In this document: one piece after another, positions 15,583-22,528 of the stretch | Numbering within the stretch: the first letter of the stretch is position 1 | Layout: every line of letters begins with the position of its first letter | Source of the DNA: an uncultured Lachnospiraceae bacterium | GTDB lineage: Bacteria > Bacillota > Clostridia > Lachnospirales > Lachnospiraceae | DNA: 27,440 nucleotides | Assembly (NCBI GenBank): GCA_958422845.1 | Contig: CATZPU010000002.1 | Span: 1 to 27,440 of the forward strand | Direction of reading: 5' to 3' | Made by a program: the position numbers and the translations under genes | Notes under the pieces: model-generated | The model's database searches: none | What the model was told of the DNA's origin: nothing | The model's input: the letters and a program-made list of their open reading frames with translations, nothing else

Positions 15583-16736
15583 AAAGATTGATCGTGGTTC
15601 TTGCCGCAGTTCTCTTTCTTGGGGGCTGCGGCATGGCAGAACGGGCAAAATATCAGTTTTCGGGAAACGGCGTCGAGGCATGGGAGGAGATGGCAGAGGA
15701 AAAGGGAATCGTTTCGCAGACTGAGGAATATCATTACAGCCAGCTTGCGCCGCAGCTTCAGGAAGTATATCGGGAAATGTACGTCCATATGATGAGCGAC
15801 GAGGATTCCGGAGTGCTGCTCTCTTCTGTAGGAGTGGATGATTTCTGGGATGTATATTACGCAGTTCTGGCAGATCACCCTGAGATCTTCTGGGTGGGAG
15901 CAAGCGTTCAGGCGGAGGAAAATGGCCTGATCGGGAAGGTCGTTTCCTATAAGATCGAAGCGGCAGTACCTGTGGAAGCGCGTCCCTCGATGAGAGAGAA
16001 AATAGAGGCGGCAGCAGATGCGTGTATAGAAGGGATCTCACCGGAGGCAGAGACGTATGAGAAGATCAAATACGTGTATGAATATCTGATCGACACGGTT
16101 GAATATCAGGCGGACAGCGCGGATTCGCAGAACATCCAGAGCGCGCTTTTGTACCATTCCTCGGTGTGCGCGGGATATTCAAAGGCGTTTCAGTATATTC
16201 TGAACCGGATGGGAATTTTTTGTACATATGTGACGGGAGAAATTAAAGGCGGCGGAGATCACGGCTGGAACATGGTGCGTATTGATGGGGAGTATTATTA
16301 TGTAGACGTTACATGGGGCGATCCCGTATTTGCCAATCAGGTAGGGGAAGCAGTGCCAGGCGACGTCAAGAATTATAATTATCTGTGCTGCACGCAGTAC
16401 GATCTGTTTAAGACACATATACCGGATGAATCGCTGGAGCTGCCTGCGTGTACGTCAGATGCGTATAATTATTATCGGCGCAATGGCTGTTACTATGAGA
16501 CATTTGACTGGAATACGATCTATGAAGCGGCGATGCAGTCTGTATGGAACGGGGAAACGAGTCTTGTGATGAAGTTCGGCAGTCAGGAAGCATACGATGC
16601 CGCGCGATATGAATTATTTGAGAATAACCTGCTAAGCGATGCCGGACAGTATCTTATGAAGATAAACGGTACGGACAGATGGAATTACAAGTATCATACC
16701 GATGATAATTTTTATCTGATCACGATATACTGGTGA
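15579..16736 (+). CDS. Transglutaminase-like lipoprotein
   Basis: A 385-residue lipoprotein. The signal peptide MKRLIVVLAAVLFLGGC has a lipobox ending at Cys17, so the protein should be anchored on the outside of the membrane. The transglutaminase-like core shows Cys197 in SSVCAGYSKAF, His228 in GGDHGWNMV and Asp243 in YYYVDVTWGDP, a complete Cys-His-Asp triad. Such domains in Firmicutes can be peptidases or crosslinking enzymes; the substrate is unknown. ATG 15579 overlaps the end of the RNase-like gene and is the only start giving a proper lipoprotein signal. A GTG 18 bases upstream would spoil the signal with extra residues. Confidence 0.88.
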   Translation: MKRLIVVLAAVLFLGGCGMAERAKYQFSGNGVEAWEEMAEEKGIVSQTEEYHYSQLAPQLQEVYREMYVHMMSDEDSGVLLSSVGVDDFWDVYYAVLADHPEIFWVGASVQAEENGLIGKVVSYKIEAAVPVEARPSMREKIEAAADACIEGISPEAETYEKIKYVYEYLIDTVEYQADSADSQNIQSALLYHSSVCAGYSKAFQYILNRMGIFCTYVTGEIKGGGDHGWNMVRIDGEYYYVDVTWGDPVFANQVGEAVPGDVKNYNYLCCTQYDLFKTHIPDESLELPACTSDAYNYYRRNGCYYETFDWNTIYEAAMQSVWNGETSLVMKFGSQEAYDAARYELFENNLLSDAGQYLMKINGTDRWNYKYHTDDNFYLITIYW

Positions 16737-16772
16737 GAAGAGAATTTCAGGCTGTAAAATGCCGGATACGTA

Positions 16773-16830
16773 TTTGTGCTATGGAAAGAATCTGTCGTGT
16801 AAGACTATGAAAATCTTTCTATAGCACAAA
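16773..16830. repeat. Long intergenic hairpin, copy 2
   Basis: Arms 16773-16789 and 16814-16830 pair over 17 positions with one G-T wobble; the loop is 24 bases. The core TTTGTGCTATGGAAAG facing CTTTCTATAGCACAAA matches copy 1 at 9813-9854 apart from a compensating A-T to G-C change and one dropped G/T pair. It again lies between convergent genes, here the transglutaminase and TSCPD genes. Confidence 0.82.
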
Positions 16831-16892
16831 AATTTTGGCAGCAAAATCATCTGCGTCTGAGATGACTTTACGAATAGCGTGCGAAACCGGAA

Positions 16893-17144
16893 TTATTTGT
16901 TTTGTTCAAGAGCCAGTTTCAGCGCTTTTGCAAGCTGATCCGGACAGGAAGTCGGGCGCGGACCGCACTGAATACCCTCAAGTCGGGCGATCGCGTCCTG
17001 TACTTTCATACCTTCTACGAGGCGGGAAACGCCCTGCGTATTACCGGAGCATCCGCCGATAAATGTAACATGTTTGATCGTATCTCCGTCCAGTTCAAAA
17101 CGGATCTCCTGTGAACATACTCCCTTTGTTTTATATGACAACAT
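16893..17144 (-). CDS. Small TSCPD-domain protein (four-Cys TIGR03905 type)
   Basis: An 83-residue protein containing the namesake motif PTSCPDQLAKAL near its C-terminus. Four cysteines are present: KGVCSQEI, GGCSGNTQG, IQCGP and TSCPD, which suggests a metal site. The TSCPD domain also occurs at the end of class II B12-dependent ribonucleotide reductases, and the free-standing form is common in clostridia; its own function is not established. The start at 17142-17144 is set by AGGAGGA at 17151-17157. A longer in-frame ATG at 17213 would add a basic tail with no ribosome site and would remove the promoter from the leader. Confidence 0.88.
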   Translation of the reverse strand: MLSYKTKGVCSQEIRFELDGDTIKHVTFIGGCSGNTQGVSRLVEGMKVQDAIARLEGIQCGPRPTSCPDQLAKALKLALEQNK

Positions 17145-17184
17145 AATGATTCCTCCTATGCCATGCGGCAGAATTTTTCTTTTT

Positions 17185-17213
17185 AGTATAGCTTTTTTTG
17201 TCCTGAGAATCAA
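17185..17213 (-). promoter_or_regulatory. Promoter of the TSCPD gene
   Basis: On the minus strand TTGATT (17208-17213) and TATACT (17185-17190) are separated by exactly 17 bases. Predicted start of transcription is near 17178, about 34 bases upstream of the chosen ATG. Confidence 0.75.
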
Positions 17214-17396
17214 TAGGCTTGTACAAAAATGGGCGGTGTGGGCTGTGCAAAAAACGAGCGGGGTATAGACGGAAAAGAAAAAAGATTGTAAAATGGTAGA
17301 GCTGACCGTGGATCAAAGGAATGGTACACGGGCGCAGACAGAAGAAAAGAAAAAGAGATACGATCACGCCGCATGCGGCAGAAACGGAGAAATAAT

Positions 17397-18107
17397 ATGA
17401 AGGTAATCGGTATTATAGGAGCAATGGATATTGAAGTGGAAGGTCTGAAGCAGGATATGCAGATCGTGCGCGAGATAAAAAAAGCAGGTATGGACTTCTG
17501 TGAGGGAACGCTTAACGGACAGATGGTAGTTGTTGTAAGAAGCGGTATCGGCAAGGTCAATGCGGCAGTGTGTACGCAGATCCTTGTGGATGAATTCGGC
17601 GCGGAGGCTGTGATCAATACGGGAATTGCGGGATCTCTGAATGCGAAGATCGATATCGGGGACATAGTGATCTCCACGGATGTTGTTCATCACGATATGG
17701 ACGCTGTTTCGTTCGGATATGAGCCGGGACAGATTCCGCAGATGGACGTATTTTCCTTTGCGGCAGATGAAAAGCTGGCGTCGCTTGCGGAGCAGGTCTG
17801 CCGTGAGGTGAATCCCGATATATCCGTATTTCACGGGCGTATTGTAAGCGGAGACCAGTTTGTTGCGGATAAAGCGGTGAAGGAGCGGATCGTAGATCAG
17901 TTCCGCGGTTTTTGTACGGAGATGGAGGGTGCGGCGATCGCTCAGGCTTCCTATCTGAATGACGTACCGTTTGTTATCATTCGGGCGATCTCAGATAAAG
18001 CGGATGACAGCGCTTCTGAGGATTATCCGACCTTTGAGAAAAAGGCGGCGCAGCACTGCATCAGACTTGTGGAAGGTTTGCTTGAGGCTTTGGCACAGGA
18101 GAGGTAA
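17397..18107 (+). CDS. mtnN: 5'-methylthioadenosine/S-adenosylhomocysteine nucleosidase
   Basis: A 236-residue nucleoside hydrolase that removes adenine from methylthioadenosine and S-adenosylhomocysteine in the activated methyl cycle and methionine salvage. The opening MKVIGIIGAMDIEVE carries the conserved acid (Glu13). SGIGKVNAA, TGIAGSL, EMEGAAIAQ (ribose-binding Met-Glu) and AISDKADD (catalytic Asp) are all present. Length matches the family (about 230). ATG 17397 is chosen; the 8-codon upstream extension at 17373 lacks support. No clear terminator was seen before the next promoter at 18187. LuxS was not seen in the window. Confidence 0.95.
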   Translation: MKVIGIIGAMDIEVEGLKQDMQIVREIKKAGMDFCEGTLNGQMVVVVRSGIGKVNAAVCTQILVDEFGAEAVINTGIAGSLNAKIDIGDIVISTDVVHHDMDAVSFGYEPGQIPQMDVFSFAADEKLASLAEQVCREVNPDISVFHGRIVSGDQFVADKAVKERIVDQFRGFCTEMEGAAIAQASYLNDVPFVIIRAISDKADDSASEDYPTFEKKAAQHCIRLVEGLLEALAQER

Positions 18108-18186
18108 GAAAAATTATCCCCTGCCGAAGAATCCTTTTTAAATTGAGAAATATCAGAAAATAGGAGAATTTGTCGAACGATTTTGC

Positions 18187-18215
18187 TTTGCAAATGAATT
18201 TTTTCCGGCTATAAT
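18187..18215 (+). promoter_or_regulatory. Promoter of the three-helix membrane protein gene
   Basis: TTTGCA (18187-18192), 17 bases, then a perfect TATAAT (18210-18215). An inverted repeat TTTGC-TTT-GCAAA (18182-18194) overlaps the -35 box and could be an operator. Transcription would begin near 18222, giving a leader of about 100 bases. Confidence 0.7.
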
Positions 18216-18221
18216 GGCGAT

Positions 18222-18325
18222 ACTTGAGCGATTGCGGCGACAGGCGCCGTCGTGGATGTAAAAATATATCCATCCGCTTTTACGGATCGCGCGGCTCAGA
18301 TATTTTTCAAAAAGGGGGATTCAAA
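18222..18325 (+). promoter_or_regulatory. Structured 5' leader with alternative hairpins
   Basis: TGAGC (18225-18229) can close with GCTCA (18294-18298). Inside are a six-pair stem (18234-18239 with 18245-18250) and two exclusive stems: GGATG with CATCC (18254-18258, 18271-18275), or ATCCG with CGGAT (18272-18276, 18283-18287). A short T run (TATTTTT) follows the closing stem, and then the GGGGG ribosome site. The layout is riboswitch- or attenuator-like, but I recognise no known class. Confidence 0.45.
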
Positions 18326-19126
18326 ATGTTACAGTTCATCATGGATCGAAATTTATTACTTTATTTACTTGCGGCTGCCTGCGTGGTCGGCGTTGCCAGT
18401 CAGATGATCTTAAAACAGATTTATGAGAAATTAATAAGGGATACGAAGAATACAGGCGAGCCGGACGGAAGGTTTTTGCAGCAGTTAAGACAGCGTTTTC
18501 AATATTGTACACATCTCAATGAAAAAGTAGGGGACGTTCGCGCCTTTATCCAGAGGAGCGTCATGGAGTACCGTTTTTGGGGCATGAGCCTGCATAGCTG
18601 GAGACGGCTTGGCGTGGAATGTCTGGTTGTGAGTCTTTTGTGCGCTCTGGGAGGCAATGTGTATTTAATGCGCGGCGGCGCGCATGCCGCGGCAGGCAAT
18701 GCGTATTTATGGATGGGTATACTGGCGGCTGCGCTTACGGCGGCTGCGTATGGAATTTCAGATACAGGGTATCAAAGGGAATATCTTGAGGTAAGGCTTA
18801 CGGATTATCTGGAAAACAGCGGAGCCGTAAGAGACTACAGCGAAGCGCAGGACGGGCTGTCGGAGGCAGAGTCATCTTCCCCGATCATATCTGTGGAGAC
18901 GGGACGAAAGGCGAAGCGCAGGGCGCGTTCAGAAGCGGCGGCTGCGCAGACACGCGCTCAAAAGGAAAAAAATGATCTGAAAGAAAATCTGGCGAGGATG
19001 AAAGCCGGAGTGCAGGAGACGGCGGCATCGGCGCAGCGCGAGCGAAACGCAGAGCTTCTGCGGCAAATGCAGCCGGAGGAGCAGGAGCGGATACTAAGAG
19101 AGGTGCTTAAAGAATTTCTGTCGTGA
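18326..19126 (+). CDS. Unrecognised membrane protein with three helices and a charged C-terminal tail
   Basis: A 266-residue protein of no family I can name. Membrane segments lie near residues 10-29, 96-115 and 125-143. About 65 polar residues separate the first two. The last ~110 residues are hydrophilic and rich in Ala, Arg, Glu and Gln (AAAAQTRAQKEKNDLKEN onward), probably a cytoplasmic coiled coil. ATG 18326 has AAGGGGG upstream; the longer frame to 18224 would run through the structured leader. It has its own promoter. An LTA-synthase-family gene with a separate promoter follows on the same strand, so a link to envelope biology is possible but not shown. Confidence 0.7.
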   Translation: MLQFIMDRNLLLYLLAAACVVGVASQMILKQIYEKLIRDTKNTGEPDGRFLQQLRQRFQYCTHLNEKVGDVRAFIQRSVMEYRFWGMSLHSWRRLGVECLVVSLLCALGGNVYLMRGGAHAAAGNAYLWMGILAAALTAAAYGISDTGYQREYLEVRLTDYLENSGAVRDYSEAQDGLSEAESSSPIISVETGRKAKRRARSEAAAAQTRAQKEKNDLKENLARMKAGVQETAASAQRERNAELLRQMQPEEQERILREVLKEFLS

Positions 19127-19152
19127 GACGCGAAGGAAAGCTGTGTTTTAAA

Positions 19153-19248
19153 ATGAAAGGGCAGCGCAGGCGCGAAAGCCGGAGCAAAATAGCTGCGCAG
19201 GTACAAACGTATGAAATAACCGCGCAGGAGCAAAATGCTCAGATGTAA
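19153..19248 (+). CDS. Possible 31-residue basic peptide (doubtful)
   Basis: An ATG frame of 31 codons in the 320-base gap after the membrane protein gene. The product is rich in Arg, Gln and Ala (QRRRESRSKIAAQ), in composition like the tail of the preceding protein. The nearest ribosome-site-like AAGGAAAG is about 13 bases away, which is long. The stretch also repeats GCGCAGG three times and GGAGCAAAAT twice, so it may be decayed repeat sequence instead of a gene. Confidence 0.2.
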   Translation: MKGQRRRESRSKIAAQVQTYEITAQEQNAQM

Positions 19249-19268
19249 ATGTCTATATAAAAAGAGTC

Positions 19269-19297
19269 TTGCGAAAGAGGTACATGTCTGTTAGAAT
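19269..19297 (+). promoter_or_regulatory. Promoter of the LTA-synthase-family gene
   Basis: TTGCGA (19269-19274), 17 bases, then TAGAAT (19292-19297). This lies in the 320-base gap between the membrane protein gene and the LTA-synthase-like gene. It implies a ~145-base leader, which contains a small CGACG/CGTCG hairpin (19317-19321, 19333-19337). I see nothing else of note in the gap. Confidence 0.65.
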
Positions 19298-19447
19298 GAG
19301 AAGAAATCTGTCGGGGCGACGGTGTTCGCTTTCGTCGGAAGAATGGGACAAAACCTGTGAGCAAGTGTGGGATGCTGTGGACGGCGCTGCCGTTTCATGG
19401 CATCTCTGACGTTTGCATCATTTTACAGTAAGAAAAGAAGGAAAAAC

Positions 19448-21718
19448 ATGTCAGAAATAAAGGAAGAACAAAAGAAGGAACAAGAGAAAGAGCAGAAAAA
19501 AAGCAGCAGAAAAGAAATTTTCCTGACCGTATGCAGGATACTGGGCGCAGGTCTTGTCGCCGGATTTCTGGTATGGTACTGTCTGCATCCTGAGTATTAC
19601 AGCGGGGAAGAGGCGAAGATTTCTCTGTTTGAAAGCAGGAAAACGTATGTGATGATCGCATTCTCGACGGTACTGATCGCCCTGTGCCTCATTCCGAACA
19701 GACTATCGCAGCGGGCAAACCGGATCGCCGGATGGGTATGGTTTGCAGTATCGCCGTTTGCCATTTATTTTTCTTTGCTGTATTTAAATGCAGAAAAATT
19801 TAAAATTGAATTTTTTGAACTGAACCGGATCGCGCTGTTTTTCACTTTCTGGTTTTTGTATCTGCTGGTATCAGGCGTGCTTCTCATTTTCGGAAGTCTC
19901 CGCGCCGCAGTTATCGTACCGGCCGCGGCGATCGCTGTGCTGGGCATCGCAAACTGTTTCGTGATCTCGTTTCGCGGAATGGCGCTTTCGGGCGGCGACC
20001 TGTTTTCGATCAATACGGCGATGACGGTCGTTTCAAGCTATGAGTATAAGCTTGACTGGTTTATGTTTATGGAGCTGTTTCTGACGGTCGGGATATGTAT
20101 TGTAAGCTGTAAGCTGCGGGGATTTCGCGTATTCCACTGGAAGATACGCGTGCTTTTGCTGTGCGTCTGGTGTGTGCTTGCAGGAGCATATTATCATATC
20201 TGCTGTCAGACTTCGTATCTGGAGGATCACGACATCCGTTCCGGCGGATTTTCCCATCAGCTTCGTTACAAGCAGTACGATATGCTTTTTACGACTCTTT
20301 GCACCTGCTTTTACATGGTTGCGGATAAGCCGGACGGCTATTCGGTGGAACGCGTCGAGGAGCTTGCGCAGGAATACATTACAGGAGCAGATCGGGAAGA
20401 ACAGGATGGCATCGCCGGAGCAGGTAAGGATGCTGTGGATAGTATCGCCGGAGCAGATAGTGACGCTCAGGATGGCATCACCGGAACAGGCAGAGACGCT
20501 CAGGAGAATCGCTTAGATCAGGCAGGGCTTTCTGTTTTGGGAAATACGGCGCATGCATCGGAAACGGAACAGTCAAAGAGCGCAGAATCTGTGCAGGATA
20601 CAAAAATGCCGCATCTTGTTGTGATCATGAATGAATCGTTTGCCGACTACTCCGATATAGGGGCAGGCATTGATTTTTCTGAGGACTGCATGCCGTTTAT
20701 CCACGGTCTGACTGAGGATACGATAAAGGGAACGGCGTATGCCTCGATTTTCGGCGCCAATACTCCGAATTCGGAATATGAATTTCTGACGGGAAATACA
20801 ATGGGCTTCCTGCCGGAGACGTCCGTCGGCTTTAATGTATTTGTGCGCGGAAATATGCCTTCGCTTGCTTCACAGCTAAAAAGTCTCGGTTATACGACTC
20901 TGGCGATGCATCCGTACCGCGGTACAAATTACAGGAGGCATATTGTTTATCCGCAGATCGGGTTTGACGCTTATTATGACAGGAAGCATTTTATTTCTCC
21001 ACAGTATATCCGCAGGTATATTTCGGACGAGACGCTTTATAAGCGAATCATACGAGAGTTTGAAAAGCATGTTGAGGAAAGTGACGCTCCGCTTTTTAGC
21101 TATAATGTTACGATACAGAATCATGGAGGCTATACCTCGTCAAGCGTGCAGAACCTCAAGACGAATATTCGGGTGTTAAATGAGGGCGTCGATACCTTTC
21201 AGGTGCAGCAGCATGCGAATCTGGTAAGAGCGTCCGATGAGGCGTTTGAACAGCTTATAGAGTATTTTTCCAACCGCGAGGAGCCGGTGGTCGTAGTGAT
21301 GTTCGGGGATCATCAGGCGAGTCTCGGTACAGCCACGTATGAGTACCTGATCGGAAAAGAGGAGGGGCTTACGCCGGAAGAGCTGATGGAGAAGTATAAG
21401 GTGCCGTTTGTCGCATGGGCGAATTACGATATTGAAGAGGAGATCATTGAAAAGACGAGCCTGAATTATCTGTACAGCATTCTTGCGGACAGACTGGAGC
21501 TTCCCATGACAGGGTACCAGAGGTATCTGCTCGATTTAAGCGAAGAGATTCCGGTGCTCGCAGCAGGAGGCTACTGGACAAAGGACGGAGATTTTTATGA
21601 GCTGGATGACGAGACGTCGCCGTACTTTGAGAAGGTCAATGATTATAATATTCTGGAATACAATTACATACTCGGCGGAAAAGACAGGAATATGGAGCTG
21701 TTTAGCGCCGTAGGATAG
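19448..21718 (+). CDS. LTA-synthase-family (sulfatase-fold) phosphoglycerol transferase-like protein
   Basis: A 756-residue membrane enzyme. A lysine/glutamate-rich start is followed by several membrane helices (about residues 29-45, 67-82, 94-112, 127-149, 154-175, 206-221, 235-250). The extracytoplasmic catalytic domain begins near 388. HLVVIMNESFADYSD gives the first metal-binding Glu (396), ANTPNSEYEFLTGN carries the probable nucleophile Thr439, and VVMFGDHQASL gives the distal Asp/His metal ligands. Family members move glycerol-phosphate or similar groups onto lipoteichoic acid or other envelope polymers. Between helices and catalytic domain is a repeat linker at 313-355. ATG 19448 is set by AAGAAGGAA. 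It is longer than classical LtaS (about 650), with the extra length in the helical part and linker. Confidence 0.9.
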   Translation: MSEIKEEQKKEQEKEQKKSSRKEIFLTVCRILGAGLVAGFLVWYCLHPEYYSGEEAKISLFESRKTYVMIAFSTVLIALCLIPNRLSQRANRIAGWVWFAVSPFAIYFSLLYLNAEKFKIEFFELNRIALFFTFWFLYLLVSGVLLIFGSLRAAVIVPAAAIAVLGIANCFVISFRGMALSGGDLFSINTAMTVVSSYEYKLDWFMFMELFLTVGICIVSCKLRGFRVFHWKIRVLLLCVWCVLAGAYYHICCQTSYLEDHDIRSGGFSHQLRYKQYDMLFTTLCTCFYMVADKPDGYSVERVEELAQEYITGADREEQDGIAGAGKDAVDSIAGADSDAQDGITGTGRDAQENRLDQAGLSVLGNTAHASETEQSKSAESVQDTKMPHLVVIMNESFADYSDIGAGIDFSEDCMPFIHGLTEDTIKGTAYASIFGANTPNSEYEFLTGNTMGFLPETSVGFNVFVRGNMPSLASQLKSLGYTTLAMHPYRGTNYRRHIVYPQIGFDAYYDRKHFISPQYIRRYISDETLYKRIIREFEKHVEESDAPLFSYNVTIQNHGGYTSSSVQNLKTNIRVLNEGVDTFQVQQHANLVRASDEAFEQLIEYFSNREEPVVVVMFGDHQASLGTATYEYLIGKEEGLTPEELMEKYKVPFVAWANYDIEEEIIEKTSLNYLYSILADRLELPMTGYQRYLLDLSEEIPVLAAGGYWTKDGDFYELDDETSPYFEKVNDYNILEYNYILGGKDRNMELFSAVG
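20384..20510 (+). repeat. 33-bp in-frame repeat, about four copies
   Basis: Units begin at 20384, 20417, 20450 and 20483, the last incomplete. Each codes 11 residues of the type GADSDAQDGIT or GAGKDAVDSIA. The repeat forms a flexible acidic linker just before the sulfatase-fold domain of the LTA-synthase-like protein. The copies are clearly related but have diverged. Confidence 0.85.
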
Positions 21719-21736
21719 AAGCCGCAGGTACAAAAG

Positions 21737-21770
21737 AGGGGATAGAGCTTAACGCTCGATCCCCTTTCTT
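21737..21770. terminator. Bidirectional terminator overlapping the end of the adenosyltransferase gene
   Basis: AGGGGAT (21737-21743) pairs with ATCCCCT (21759-21765), continued inward by GAGC/GCTC after one mismatch, with loop TTAAC. TTTCTT follows on the plus strand, and the A run at 21732-21735 gives T on the minus strand. The stop codon and last three to four codons of the minus-strand gene lie inside the hairpin. Confidence 0.85.
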
Positions 21771-22288
21771 GCAGCCATTCCCTGATCGAACGGATGCTTG
21801 ATCTTTCGTATTTCAGAGACGTAGTCTGCGGCGTCGATCAGAGCCTGACTCGGATTTTGACCGGTCAGGATCACTTCGAGATGCTTTGGTTTATTTTTCA
21901 GAAAATCGAGTACGCGGGCTTCGTCGAGCAGCCCTGCGCCGATCGTATAGAGCGTTTCGTCGAGAAAAAGTACGTCATAATTTTCGCGGCATGCCTTTTC
22001 GGTCACGCGGCGAAGCTGCTCCTCGTAGTACGCTTTGCGCTGCGCCTTTTCTTCCGGTGACATCTGAAAGCTGAATTTTTCGGAAGCAAGCCCGTCAACG
22101 ATCGTGATATTTTCACAGAGCTGCAAAACCTTGCGCTCGCTTGTTGAATTGTCTTTCATAAACTGGTAGATGAGCACACGCAGGCCAAAGCCTGCCGCCC
22201 GTGCGCACAGTCCCATCGCAGTCGTTGTCTTTCCTTTGCCGTTGCCACAGTAGATGTGGATCAGTCCGGTCTGTTTTTCCTCAGTCAT
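21749..22288 (-). CDS. Cob(I)yrinic acid a,c-diamide adenosyltransferase
   Basis: A 179-residue P-loop enzyme of the CobA/CobO/BtuR family, which attaches the adenosyl group to reduced corrinoids, making coenzyme B12 precursors. The ATP site is HIYCGNGKGKTTTAMGLCAR near the start. VLFLDETLYTIGAGLLD is the Walker-B-like region, and LTGQNPSQALIDAADYVSEI is the conserved late motif. Length fits the short family members. GGAGG stands 8 bases before ATG 22286-22288. It stands alone, with no other cobalamin genes in the window, so it may serve corrinoid salvage. It diverges from the beta-lactamase-fold gene across a 240-base gap in which I see no clear promoter. Confidence 0.92.
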   Translation of the reverse strand: MTEEKQTGLIHIYCGNGKGKTTTAMGLCARAAGFGLRVLIYQFMKDNSTSERKVLQLCENITIVDGLASEKFSFQMSPEEKAQRKAYYEEQLRRVTEKACRENYDVLFLDETLYTIGAGLLDEARVLDFLKNKPKHLEVILTGQNPSQALIDAADYVSEIRKIKHPFDQGMAARKGIER

Positions 22289-22528
22289 GCGGATACCTCC
22301 TGCCTGTAGTTGAAGTGTCTGTGATCTGTTGTATTTCGGAAGCAGCGTAAAGATATGGATCGCCGCTTTTATTCATCGATGCTATCATATGCGGTAAAAA
22401 GAGCAGTGTCAAGCAAACTGTGAAAAACCGAGGTAAAAAAAGGGAAGGGCAAAATACAAAAAAAGAGTGTCAGAGGAGTAGTTATGTGGTATTATGAGTG
22501 ACAACGATACTTTGAGGTGATGAGAACG

